30,887 nucleotides of DNA from CAYVUI01 sp964454745 (GCA_964454745.1 CAYVUI010000049.1:1-30887), one strand, 5' to 3'; shown: positions 16,032 to 24,600, counted from the stretch's first letter. Made by a program: numbers and translations. The notes: generated from the sequence alone by a model not told the origin.

Positions 16032-16049
16032 GTTAGATATTTACCTAAC
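16032..16049. promoter_or_regulatory. Operator-like inverted repeat upstream of the repressor promoter
   Basis: GTTAG (16032-16036) and CTAAC (16045-16049) form a dyad around an 8-base centre, 8 bases upstream of the -35. A second dyad, TTGCGT (16051-16056) with ACGCAA (16073-16078), lies next to it. The position fits sites for autoregulation by the XRE repressor or for the response regulator; this is an inference. Confidence 0.45.
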
Positions 16050-16098
16050 TTTGCGTAAATTATCCGAAAATGACGCAATGCAATGGAGTCATTGAATG

Positions 16099-16121
16099 AA
16101 AAAAGCCTCGTCCGAAGGACG
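16099..16121 (-). terminator. Intrinsic terminator-like hairpin (minus strand)
   Basis: On the minus strand the perfect stem CGTCC/GGACG with a 3-base loop (16109-16121) is followed after four bases by six T residues (16099-16104). It could end transcription from the TPR gene upstream, though that stop codon is about 245 bases away. Confidence 0.45.
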
Positions 16122-16131
16122 TTTCCTGGGT

Positions 16132-16173
16132 CCTGGGCAAAAACTGCCCAGGGCCGTCGAGTCAAAGACTCGA
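16132..16173. repeat. Two adjacent perfect stem-loops
   Basis: CCTGGGCA (16132-16139) pairs with TGCCCAGG (16145-16152) around a 5-base loop. TCGAGTC (16157-16163) pairs with GACTCGA (16167-16173) around AAA. With the stem at 16109-16121 they form a set of three unrelated stems within 65 bases. Confidence 0.65.
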
Positions 16174-16221
16174 TAAACCCCGATCACAAATTCACCAACT
16201 AAAAAAACAGGGACAGAATCG

Positions 16222-16260
16222 CAGGATGGGTAAAATACTCAGTTCATTTTACCCATGCTG
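16222..16260. repeat. Long imperfect inverted repeat
   Basis: ATGGGTAAAAT (16226-16236) and ATTTTACCCAT (16246-16256) are perfectly complementary around a 9-base loop. After one mismatched pair the stem continues with CAG (16222-16224) and CTG (16258-16260). No T run follows directly, so it resembles a REP-like or protein-binding dyad more than a terminator. Confidence 0.65.
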
Positions 16261-16330
16261 ACACTTGGAAAATCGGTATTGATTATTTTTTCAATACAAT
16301 CCCAAGCCATAAATGTTTCTCCAAATTCTT

Positions 16331-16365
16331 TTCGTGTTTTTCGCGTCTTTCGCGGTTAAAAAAAA
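16331..16365 (+). repeat. 9-bp periodic TTCGnG repeat, copy 1
   Basis: Three consecutive 9-mers, TTCGTGTTT, TTCGCGTCT and TTCGCGGTT, are followed by eight A residues. They touch the stop codon of the TPR gene at 16366. A second copy in opposite orientation is at 21371-21400. Confidence 0.6.
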
Positions 16366-17946
16366 CTACCGCCCCAGCTCCTCATCCGTAATCCCGTACC
16401 GCTTATGGTACCGCTCCGGAATCTGGTTTAAAAGCTGCCGTGCCTGCTGGGCATAGGTCGAGTTGGGCCATTTCTCCATCACTTCCCGGCACAGGTCAAT
16501 CCCCCGTTTATACCCGGTAAACCGCCCGGCCTTAATCAACTGCGTCGCGGTGTTAACCTTCTTCTCCGCGTCAAACTTCTCCTCCGGTGCCATCCCCGCA
16601 TCCGGATCAAACGCCTCCTGCGGCTGCGCCGGCTGTTCCTGCGCACCCTGCGAATCCGCCACCTCCGTCTTATCCGGCGACTGATCCGCCACCTGGTTCT
16701 CCGCCGCAAGGTCCGAGCCGAGGACCACCAGGTCCTGCAATATCAAATTCGGAATCTGCCCTGTCGCCGGCCCCGCGTAGATAATCATACCCTTTTTATT
16801 CACAATCGCCAGCCCCGCGCTAAACGGCGGCATCTCGATATTGCTCAGCTCCAAATCCTGGTTCTCCGGGGCGTTTAGCATCACCGTCGGCCACGGCATT
16901 GCGATCTCCATCATCAGCTTGAGCACTTCGGTGCGGTTCTCGTAGCTGTCGTTATTGAGCGCGAAAAACGACAAATTCGGATTCATAAAATCATAAATGT
17001 ACCACTTCGCAAACTGATCGATCTGCTCCTGCATATCCTCGATATCAAAGTCGTCGATCTCCCTCGCCGCCCGGCTACCGCCCGGATACGGCATATCCCC
17101 CGGCCCGCCGGGCATGTCCGGCCCCATTCCAGGCATCCCGGGCATCGGCGCAGGCGCCGGCTGCGGTGCTCGCTCACGCGGACGCGGCAGATCACATGGA
17201 TCCGATGGCCCCTTGTCTTTCTCCTCCTGCTTTTCTTCCTCCGTCATCGCGGGCTTGTACTGCCACAAAAGCACGCAATAATGTTTTTCCGCCGGGTTGA
17301 TCTCCAGCGTCGCCGAGTTCAAGCAGTGCAGCCGAGTCCGCGGAATCTTCTTGCCGATCACGTCTGCGATCACATAGTCCGCCTGGAAATCCAGGGATTT
17401 ACTCGAGCTTTTGGCCTTGCCAGCCGTATATTTGCCGCGTTTTTTGAGCATTTCCGTTCGCTTCTGCTGCTTGGCCATCATCTCGAGCGACTCATCGTTC
17501 ATCACCGCCATCGCAATGTACGTCGATTTAACGTCGTTATTCTCCGGGTCGATCTGCAGTGCCCGCCCGGCCGCCTGGGCCGCCCGGTTCAAATCGCCCT
17601 GGTAATACTTCACCCACGCGGTCAGCATGAAAAAGTCCGCCTGCTCGCCCTCCTCAAAATCGCGGATATACCGCTGGGCCTGCTGGAGCGTGCTTTGGGC
17701 TACATCCACCTGCGCCGACGAAGCCTCCCGCCCCTCGTTAACCGCCGTCAGAATCTCCCGAAGGCTCGTCTCGATGTCGTTGGCCGCCTGCGATTTTTCC
17801 TGCGAGTTATCTGATGACCGCTCCGGCATGCCACCGGGCCCGTCCATCGGGCTGTTGCGACGGGCCGCGATTCCAGGGCTGCAAAGCAGCATGGCCGCAA
17901 TCGTAAATACGGATACAAAAAGCGTAATTCTTTTATTCGCAGTCAT
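16366..17946 (-). CDS. Secreted TPR protein with a cysteine-free thioredoxin-like region
   Basis: The family is not recognised by name. The 526-residue protein has a signal peptide (about 1-27, ending 'SPGIAA'). One or two TPR-like helices follow (about 90-150, 'ADFFMLTAWVKYYQGDLNRAAQAAGRALQIDPENN'), then a charged and Pro/Gly/Met-rich linker (about 235-295, 'PMPGMPGMGPDMPGGPG'). The next segment (about 320-405) resembles the TlpA/AhpC fold ('FFALNNDSYENRTEVLKLMM', 'GLAIVNKKGMIIYAGP') but has no CxxC pair. It ends with a BamD-like TPR (about 455-515, 'RGIDLCREVMEKWPNSTYAQQARQLL'). The ATG at 17946 has AGGAGA 7 bases upstream. An envelope role in protein interaction or assembly is plausible. 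Confidence 0.75.
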   Translation of the reverse strand: MTANKRITLFVSVFTIAAMLLCSPGIAARRNSPMDGPGGMPERSSDNSQEKSQAANDIETSLREILTAVNEGREASSAQVDVAQSTLQQAQRYIRDFEEGEQADFFMLTAWVKYYQGDLNRAAQAAGRALQIDPENNDVKSTYIAMAVMNDESLEMMAKQQKRTEMLKKRGKYTAGKAKSSSKSLDFQADYVIADVIGKKIPRTRLHCLNSATLEINPAEKHYCVLLWQYKPAMTEEEKQEEKDKGPSDPCDLPRPRERAPQPAPAPMPGMPGMGPDMPGGPGDMPYPGGSRAAREIDDFDIEDMQEQIDQFAKWYIYDFMNPNLSFFALNNDSYENRTEVLKLMMEIAMPWPTVMLNAPENQDLELSNIEMPPFSAGLAIVNKKGMIIYAGPATGQIPNLILQDLVVLGSDLAAENQVADQSPDKTEVADSQGAQEQPAQPQEAFDPDAGMAPEEKFDAEKKVNTATQLIKAGRFTGYKRGIDLCREVMEKWPNSTYAQQARQLLNQIPERYHKRYGITDEELGR

Positions 17947-18015
17947 TTATCGTCTCCTGATTGCATGGGCTTTTGCGGCCCGGGTCGTTATTTGCCTGTT
18001 TCGTGACGAACAGAC

Positions 18016-18043
18016 AGTGTAACAAAACCCACCAGAGATGCAA
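18016..18043 (-). promoter_or_regulatory. Sigma70-type promoter of the TPR protein gene
   Basis: Minus-strand TTGCAT (18038-18043), a 16-base spacer and TACACT (18016-18021). The -10 context TTTTGTTACACTGTC closely matches TTTGTTATACTGTC upstream of the gene at 30365. The predicted leader is about 60 bases. Confidence 0.6.
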
Positions 18044-18104
18044 GAAAAAAGGGATGCACAGTATCGGAGAGGATTTTAGACGTTATTGGTTCGGTATGAT
18101 GCGA

Positions 18105-19061
18105 TTATTCCTTCGCTTCGGGGCAGGCCATGATGTATTCCCGCACCTTGTCCAGATCGGCCGTTGCGACGGCCACCTTGTCGTCCGCCGCGCCGTAATA
18201 CACCAGCAAATTATTATCCTTAACCACACCGCCGGTGACAAACGTCACATCGCTCACATCGCCGATGCGCTCATACGGAGCCGACGGCCCAAGCACCCAT
18301 TCCTCACCGCGCCGCAGCACCCGCCAGGGCTCGTCCTTATCGAGCAGTGCCATCCCGGTACGGTAAATCTGCGAGGCGGTCGTCCGCCGCACACCGTGAT
18401 AGATCAGCAGCCACCCTTCCGGGATCTCAATCGGCTGGCAGCCCAGGCCGATACGCTCACCGTCCCAGTACGCCATCCGGGTCTTGAGCAATATCCGGTG
18501 GTCGCCCCAGTGCTTGAGGTCCGGTGACATCGAAATCCAGATATGTGCCTCGCCGCGCACAATCGGCCGATGGATCAGTGCGAAACGCCCGTTAAACCGC
18601 CGCGGGAACAAACACGCATCCTTATCCTCCGGGGGCAAGAGCCCGCCCAGGCGGGCGAACGTCTTAAAGTTTTTCGTAATCGCCAGCGACACAATCGGCC
18701 CGCCCTGGCTGAACGATACATACGTAATCGCGTACTGTTTCTGCTCTTCGAGCCACACAATCCGCGGGTCTTCCAGCCCCCACTGCTCCTCGCGAATGCC
18801 CTTATCCGGCATCATAGTGGGTTTTTCGTCGATCTTCCAGTTGCTGTAGCCGTCCGCCGACCGCGCGACCGACAGGTGCGAAAAGCCCTTGATCTCTTCC
18901 ACGCGGTTGAGCAGCAGCACCTCGCCGTCAATAATCGCCGCACCGGGGTTAAACACCGAGTTAATCGGGTACGGCCACATATCAGCCGTCAAAACAGGGT
19001 TTTCTTCGTATCTATGGAACAGGCTGGCTGCGAGCTTTTCGCGAGCGAAATCAGTTGTCAT
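18105..19061 (-). CDS. GH130 family beta-mannoside phosphorylase or hydrolase
   Basis: A 318-residue cytoplasmic (no signal peptide) five-bladed propeller enzyme of family GH130, which acts on beta-linked mannosides, usually by phosphorolysis giving mannose 1-phosphate. Visible motifs: 'NPVLTADMWP....SVFNPGA' (21-41), 'WGLEDPRIV' (94-102) with Asp98 as the likely proton donor, 'DACLFPRRFNGRFALIHRP' (148-166), 'WDGERIGLGCQPI' (199-211), 'GWLLIYHGV' (216-224) and 'YRTGMALLDKDEPWRV' (233-248). The basic cluster Arg154/Arg155/His164/Arg165 matches the phosphate-binding region of the phosphorylase subfamilies, so phosphorylase is favoured over hydrolase; the exact substrate cannot be read. AAAGGA lies about 10 bases before the ATG. 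It is divergent from the DsbD gene across 300 bases. Confidence 0.88.
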   Translation of the reverse strand: MTTDFAREKLAASLFHRYEENPVLTADMWPYPINSVFNPGAAIIDGEVLLLNRVEEIKGFSHLSVARSADGYSNWKIDEKPTMMPDKGIREEQWGLEDPRIVWLEEQKQYAITYVSFSQGGPIVSLAITKNFKTFARLGGLLPPEDKDACLFPRRFNGRFALIHRPIVRGEAHIWISMSPDLKHWGDHRILLKTRMAYWDGERIGLGCQPIEIPEGWLLIYHGVRRTTASQIYRTGMALLDKDEPWRVLRRGEEWVLGPSAPYERIGDVSDVTFVTGGVVKDNNLLVYYGAADDKVAVATADLDKVREYIMACPEAKE

Positions 19062-19361
19062 GTCAGTTCGGTCCTTTTGCTTTTATGGCCAATACGGGTA
19101 TAACTTGTTTACTTATCGGCGATTAGGGTGCAAAACTCCAGTTGTAGTCTTTGAAAATGCTCGTTTATACTGCTGATATTGAAGATATCACGCTTTTACG
19201 GCTGGGCAAGCAAAATCCCGAAGAATGGCGGAATTTGCAATTGCCCGCAGCGCGGCGATGGATTATTTTGGATAGCGGATAGACGGAACCTTTGTTGAAT
19301 ATACACGTATCAGTTCCTGATATTGAATATTGACTTTTATTTATGCAAATAGGGCGGATCT
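19062..19361. other. Divergent intergenic region between GH130 and DsbD genes
   Basis: The region must contain both outward promoters, but no convincing -35/-10 pair could be fixed. It contains an inverted repeat, TGATAT (19174-19179) with ATATCA (19185-19190), and an 11-base direct repeat CTGATATTGAA at 19173-19183 and 19317-19327. The base composition is lower in GC than the genes on the left. Confidence 0.55.
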
Positions 19362-21149
19362 ATGAATAGGAACAAACTGTTATTGATACTGATAGCATTA
19401 TTACTGGCAGCGAGTACGGTATTCGGCGAAAAGCTGCTGGTCACCAAAGATAACACCGGCCAGGAAAGCTACGTACACGCTTACGGTGCGAAAATGGGCG
19501 ATCAGCCGGGCATTGCCGTCGAATTTGAGGGTACGGACGATCTGCATTTTTACGCGAACCCGGAGACTTCGATCGCGCCGGACCTGGTCCTGCGCGCACA
19601 GGCGGCCAGCGATGCAATCGAGTTTGCCGATGGAATCTATCCGGAGGTGGAGTTTTTCAGCGATCCGGCACTGAATAAGCAAGTGGAGGTCTGGATTGGC
19701 GATTTTGTGATTTTTCTCCCGTTTGCCGACAGCTCGCAGGGCACGGCGGGTTGGTCTGAATCTGCGCAAGTCGATGCGGCCGTTACGGTTACGGGCATTG
19801 CCTGTACCAGCATGGTCTGCCTCCAACCGTTCGAGCATGAACTTTCCGTCACGCTGGACATGCAAAACATCGAGACCTGGCCAATAGTGGAAATAAAGGG
19901 GTCAGGTACCTTTAATTCCGGGGCTGATACTGCGGATACTGCCCAGCAGGAGGGATTGTTACGGTACGGAATCGGCGGGGCGCTGGTTTTGGCGTTTGTC
20001 GCGGGTTTATTGATTAACGTGATGCCGTGCGTGTGGCCGGTGATCCCGATTATTGTGACGCGGATCTGGCAAAGCGCGGGCGAGAAACGCGGCCGGGCGC
20101 TGACGAGCGGGTTATTGTTCTGCGTGGGTATATTACTGTTTTTCGCGGCAATCGCGGTTTTCAATATCGTGCTGCAGGTTGGATTTGAGACGGTGTTCCA
20201 GTGGGGCGATTTGCTTCGCAACCAGGGATTTGTGGCGTTTATGGTACTGTTAATGCTTGCCCTTGGGCTGTTTATGTTCGGCGTGTTTGTAATCGGCATC
20301 CCGTCGAGCGTAACGGCAAAGGCCGGCAGCGGCGGCTCGGGCGCAGCCGGGCTGATCGGAATGGGCTTTTTAGCGGGATTACTGGGTACACCGTGCAGCT
20401 TTGGGATCCTTGCGGCGGTGGTGGCATGGGCACAAACCCAGACGCTGGTAACCGCGACAATCGTGATTATGACACTGGGAGTGGGGATGGCGGCGCCGTA
20501 TTTGGCACTGACGTCGATCCCGGGGCTGACGAACCGGCTGCCCAGGCCCGGCGGATGGATGGAAAAAGTGAAAATCGCGATGGGTTTTGTCCTGATAGGG
20601 ATCGGCATAAAGCTCGCTGGTGCACTGGAAATGGGGTTATTGATTGATGTTCTGTATTTTGGACTGGTGATGTCGTTTGCGATGTGGATGTGGGGCCAGT
20701 GGGTTAGTTTTGGCACGCCGGCGGCGAAAAAGTGGATTATTCGCGGGATATCGTTGTTTTTGATGCTGATATCGGGGTGGTATCTGTTCTCACCGGAGCA
20801 GAAGTATATCGGCTGGCAGGAGTATGATGCCGGTGAGATTGAGGCGGCGCTGGAGGAAGGGCGGCCGGTGCTGATCAAGTTTACGGCCGAGTGGTGTGCC
20901 AATTGTGCGGTGGTCAAAAAGCGGGTGTTTGAGCAGGGGGATGTGGCAGAGCTGATCCGGGACAAGCAAGTGTTTGCCGTTGAAGGGGATACGACGCGGA
21001 AGGACCAGCCGGCGACGGCGGCCTTGCAGGAGGTGTACCGCGAGCCGGGCATCCCGGTGACAGTTTTGCTTACGCCTGACGGCGGGGAGTATCGCCTGCG
21101 CGGGATCTTTGATAAGGGCAAGCTTGTGGAGATACTGGAGGGATTGTAG
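19362..21149 (+). CDS. DsbD/ScsB-type thiol:disulfide interchange protein
   Basis: A 595-residue membrane reductant conduit that carries electrons from cytoplasmic thioredoxin to exported proteins. The signal peptide (about 1-22) is followed by an extracytoplasmic N-terminal domain with Cys148 and Cys153 ('IACTSMVCLQPFEHEL'). The membrane domain (about 200-475, eight or so segments) has the conserved pair Cys223 ('NVMPCVWPVIP') and Cys345 ('LLGTPCSFG'). The C-terminal thioredoxin domain (about 485-595) has active site Cys512-Ala-Asn-Cys515 ('AEWCANC') and the cis-Pro loop 'GIPVTVLLTPDG'. All three redox pairs of the family are present, so it should be functional. The ATG is preceded by AGGGCGGA. 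It stands alone and ends in a terminator-like repeat. The symbol dsbD is a reasonable family name, but ScsB-like proteins look similar. Confidence 0.9.
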   Translation: MNRNKLLLILIALLLAASTVFGEKLLVTKDNTGQESYVHAYGAKMGDQPGIAVEFEGTDDLHFYANPETSIAPDLVLRAQAASDAIEFADGIYPEVEFFSDPALNKQVEVWIGDFVIFLPFADSSQGTAGWSESAQVDAAVTVTGIACTSMVCLQPFEHELSVTLDMQNIETWPIVEIKGSGTFNSGADTADTAQQEGLLRYGIGGALVLAFVAGLLINVMPCVWPVIPIIVTRIWQSAGEKRGRALTSGLLFCVGILLFFAAIAVFNIVLQVGFETVFQWGDLLRNQGFVAFMVLLMLALGLFMFGVFVIGIPSSVTAKAGSGGSGAAGLIGMGFLAGLLGTPCSFGILAAVVAWAQTQTLVTATIVIMTLGVGMAAPYLALTSIPGLTNRLPRPGGWMEKVKIAMGFVLIGIGIKLAGALEMGLLIDVLYFGLVMSFAMWMWGQWVSFGTPAAKKWIIRGISLFLMLISGWYLFSPEQKYIGWQEYDAGEIEAALEEGRPVLIKFTAEWCANCAVVKKRVFEQGDVAELIRDKQVFAVEGDTTRKDQPATAALQEVYREPGIPVTVLLTPDGGEYRLRGIFDKGKLVEILEGL

Positions 21150-21232
21150 GGGCAATTAAGCGGTTGTTTGATTTTTGGGTTTCGATACGATTTTGTAGAG
21201 GATTTTCTCTTATCGACATCTTTGTAGAACAG

Positions 21233-21291
21233 AATCGTACAAGTGTACGAATTTTATAGTACAAATGTATCATACACTTGTACGATTTTTT
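21233..21291 (+). terminator. Terminator-like 15-bp inverted repeat after the DsbD gene
   Basis: AATCGTACAAGTGTA (21233-21247) pairs perfectly with TACACTTGTACGATT (21273-21287), and the second arm runs into TTTTTT (21286-21291). The loop is 25 bases. It lies 83 bases beyond the stop codon. The arms also form palindromic GTACAnnTGTAC units, so a protein-binding role is possible as well. Confidence 0.6.
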
Positions 21292-21370
21292 CTTCCGGAC
21301 TTTCGGCAGGGTTGAGCGGCCTGAGAGTGCATGATTTATTTCTCCATCCGCGGCTCGCTTGCGCTCGACG

Positions 21371-21400
21371 TTTTTTTTTACAACCGCGAAATGCGCGAAA
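21371..21400 (-). repeat. 9-bp periodic TTCGnG repeat, copy 2
   Basis: Read on the minus strand: TTTCGCGCAT, TTCGCGGTT, then GT and a run of nine A residues. It matches the copy at 16331-16365 in the core TTTCGCGnnTTTCGCGGTT and the following A run, in opposite orientation. Confidence 0.55.
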
Positions 21401-21476
21401 CTGCCTTCAGGCAGGTAAGTATTCTCGGTGCATTATTTAGACCTTTGCACACATGGAACTCACGATGATTTTAGAC

Positions 21477-21505
21477 TTGACAAATCCAGTGTTTTGGTGT
21501 ATAGT
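21477..21505 (+). promoter_or_regulatory. Near-consensus sigma70 promoter of the GLUG protein gene
   Basis: TTGACA (21477-21482), a 17-base spacer and TATAGT (21500-21505). The -35 is perfect and the -10 differs by one base. The start would be near 21512, leaving a leader of about 148 bases. Confidence 0.75.
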
Positions 21506-21659
21506 CTCTGCGTAAGAGTTGAGGTTTTCGGCCGGGAAACGAACAGGTGAGGAGGGATTTTCCATTTTTGCCTGGTTTTCAGGAATGCTTGCCTTGTAAA
21601 TTTCGGAGAGAATTTGTTAGGTTTTTGGTTTAATTTTCAGAGGACATTTTGAGGGATTA

Positions 21660-24600
21660 ATGATGAAAAAACTAATAATTTTATCTTACATGTTATGTGT
21701 AGTTTCTTGTTCTCTGGCTGGTACTTATTCAGGAGGTATAGGTATCGAAATCGATCCTTATCAGATCAGCAGTTTCAATGACTGGTTGGAATTGACAAAT
21801 ACTTCCAGTGATTGGGATTGCCACTTTATTATGACGGCAGATATTGACCTTGAAAATCATATGGTTAATTGCGTGGGTACTATATCCATACCCTTTTCTG
21901 GTGCCTTTCATGGACAGGGACATGTGCTTTCCAATATTCGCATTTTTGAGCCTTATTTATCTAATGTTGGGTTGTTTGGTTATATTAGTCATGGTGGTAT
22001 TATTCGTGAACTGGGCCTGGAAAATATTGATATTATTGGAGGTTCAGTTGTAGGAGGCCTAGCAGGGAGTATACATTGGACAACAATACAGAATTGTTAT
22101 GTGAAAGGTACTGTCCAAGGGGGTAGTTCCGTAGGCGGATTGGTTGGATCCATTGGATATGATAGTTCGATTTCATGTTGCTATGCTCAGGTTGACGTAA
22201 CCGGAACTGAAGAAGTGGGGGGACTAGCCGGAGGGAATAGGTCCGGGTCTGGAATTGATAAATCTTATTGTACGGGCAGAGTGACAGGTCAAGCATCCAC
22301 GGGTGGATTAACTGGAGGGACATTTCCAAGGAATCGCTCAGTGTTGAGTTGTTTTTGGGATAGTCAAACATCATTGCAGTCCAATTCACAGGGATCCGGC
22401 AGAGGACTGCCTACGCATGAGATGAAAAGCCTTAAGACATTTCAGAATGCTGGATGGGGCGGTACTCAATGGGTTATGGTTGATGAATTGGATTATCCTC
22501 GCTTGACCTGGGAGAATACAGGCTACCCGGCCATCCCACCAGTCCAGGTCTCTTATAGCGGCAGTGGTACTGAAATTGATCCCTATCAGATTTTCACTGC
22601 CCAGGAGTTTGCTGACCTAAGCGGATATTATGACATCCTTGATAAACATTTTCAATTGATGGCAAATATTGATCTTGGAAATATGTCAGTTTATCCTATT
22701 GGAGACCTTGGGGTGTTTCAGGGAACATTTGATGGTAATGGATACACGATCTCAAATGTGGATATCCGACAAACTGAAGATGACTGTGTTGCCCTTTTTG
22801 CTTTCCTTGAAGGTGGAACCATATGTAATTTGAGAGTTGAGGCTATTCGTGTTGTTGGTGATGAATATGTCGCTGGTTTGGTTGGTTATGTTTCTGACGG
22901 CATGATAAAGCAGTGTTATGTGAGCGGCTGGGTTACTGAAACATACAGGGTTCCTAATCCCGGAGATCCTTATGAACCGGAATCTTTTGGCTATTCCGGA
23001 GGATTGGCAGGAGAGAATGCAGGAATCATTTTAAGCTCCTGTTCAGATGTTTCTGTGACAGGCAATCAGCATATTGGAGGTTTTATTGGTGAAAATTATG
23101 GAACCATCAAAAATTGTTATGCGGATGGATCTGTTACAGGTTTTGCGATACTTGGCGGTTTTGCGGCAAAAAATTATGGTCTAATTGAAAATTGCTATTT
23201 TTCCGGTTATTTTCTACCGGATATATTAGATATCAATCCATTTGATGGAGCTTTCATTGGTGTTAATGTAGAGGGAGCACGAACTTTAGGCTGTTTTTGG
23301 AATGCTGATTCTTCCGCTTGGCCGGGCAGCAGTATAGGAAAAGGACTGACTGACGGTCAAATGAAAACACTTTCAATTTTTCAGAATGCAGGCTGGGGAG
23401 GTGAAGAGGGTGATCCAAGCCCGTGGGTCATGCGTGATGGAAGTGATTCTCCGCGTCTGGTATGGGAAAATACGGGGTATCCCCCCATTCCTTATCAAGA
23501 ATCCGTGCCTTTTGCAGGAATGGGGACAGAGCAGAATCCATACGAAGTGTGGACCTGTGAGGATTTTGCTTCTCTGAGTTGGTATCCACAAATCCTTGAC
23601 AAACATATCGTATTAAAAGCTGATATCGATTTGCAGAATATTGCTGTGTATCCAATTGGAGATCTTGGACTTTTTGAGGGTGTTTTTGATGGGAAAAATC
23701 ATATTATTTCAAATGTAGAAATTGATATCCCAAAAACGTCTTCAATTGGATTGTTTCATACAATTACTGCGGTCGGTCATATTCAAAATCTACACTTGGA
23801 GGATATTGTAGTCAAAAGCAATTCGGATTATGCCGGAGGCTTAGCAGGAATCAATCAAGGCAAGATAGAGAATTGTTCTTTGAATGGCTTTGTTTTGAGT
23901 GATCGAAATGTAGGGGGGCTGGTGGGTCGGAATCAAGGCACAATAAGAGGGTGTAAAATTAGAGGTATTGTTCTTGGAAAAACGGATGTTGGCGGGATTG
24001 CAGGTTGTAACTATTATGATGAAGCTTGGATTGATTGCTCTAGCTCGGAGGCACTCGTTAAAGGCACATGGGGGGGAGCGGGCGGAATTATTGGAAAAAA
24101 TTCCGGTATGGTTTCTCAATGTTTTTCTTCAGGATCTGTATCTGGGCAAAGTGAGGTTGGCGGCCTTGTTGGTAAAAACTATCATAGCATTTCTAATTCC
24201 TATGCAGTTTGTACAACCAAAAGTCAAAGTACAACTGGCGGAATCACAGGTTCCAATACTGGTGTGATTTCAGGATGTTATTCCGCTTCCATGGTTTCGG
24301 GGCTTGATCTGGCAGGAGGAATTGCAGGGAGTAGTAGCTCCAATGCTTTTGATGCCGTTTTTTGGGATTTGGATATTTCTCAACTCCAGTATGGTTCTGG
24401 AAATCTGACTTATAATCCGGCAGGTTTGAATGGCTTGTCAACCATTGAGATGCAAACAAAAAATACTTACATGCAGTCAGGCTGGAACTTCGATTCAAAT
24501 GGTGGAATACCAACGTGGTGGATGCCGGTAAAATATTACCCGAAACTTTCATGGCAGTCTAAGATTTCCTGCAAGGGTTCCACAGAACTTTCCCTGGAGC

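Larger units (their letters stand above)
16002..16365. other. Hairpin-rich intergenic region without a recognised gene
   Basis: No convincing gene is visible. It holds the operon promoter's -35 element and dyads (16019-16078) and three perfect stem-loops in a row (16109-16121, 16132-16152, 16157-16173). An 11-bp inverted repeat extendable to 14 pairs with one mismatch (16222-16260), a 7-bp stem (16276-16297) and a 9-bp periodic repeat (16331-16365) follow. The density of stems suggests an RNA element or accumulated small repeats; no known RNA family was recognised. Confidence 0.6.
21150..21659. other. Gene-free, AT-rich intergenic region
   Basis: This 510-base stretch has no supported gene. 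It contains the inverted repeat after the DsbD gene (21233-21291), the second copy of the TTCGCG repeat (21371-21400), a perfect stem CTGCC/GGCAG (21401-21414) and a GCTCGCTTGCGCTCG motif near 21353. A near-consensus promoter (21477-21505) and a leader of about 148 bases for the GLUG gene complete it. Confidence 0.6.

Noticed and set aside
15201..16049. Prophage remnant suggested by the CI-like repressor
   Set aside because: No integrase, structural or replication genes or attachment sites are nearby, and the repressor is in an operon with a two-component system.
16096..16176. A 26-codon open frame across the three hairpins ('MKKASSEGRFLGPGQ...')
   Set aside because: The sequence is dominated by perfect stems, there is no ribosome binding site, and the peptide resembles nothing known.
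19157..19282. A 41-codon open frame between GH130 and DsbD genes ('MLVYTADIEDITLLRLGKQ...')
   Set aside because: It has a protein-like composition but no ribosome binding site and no recognised family; too short to support.
19637..21121. A 494-codon open frame on the - strand opposite the DsbD gene
   Set aside because: The + strand frame has all DsbD motifs; the antisense frame is Ser/Pro/Thr-rich without recognisable structure.
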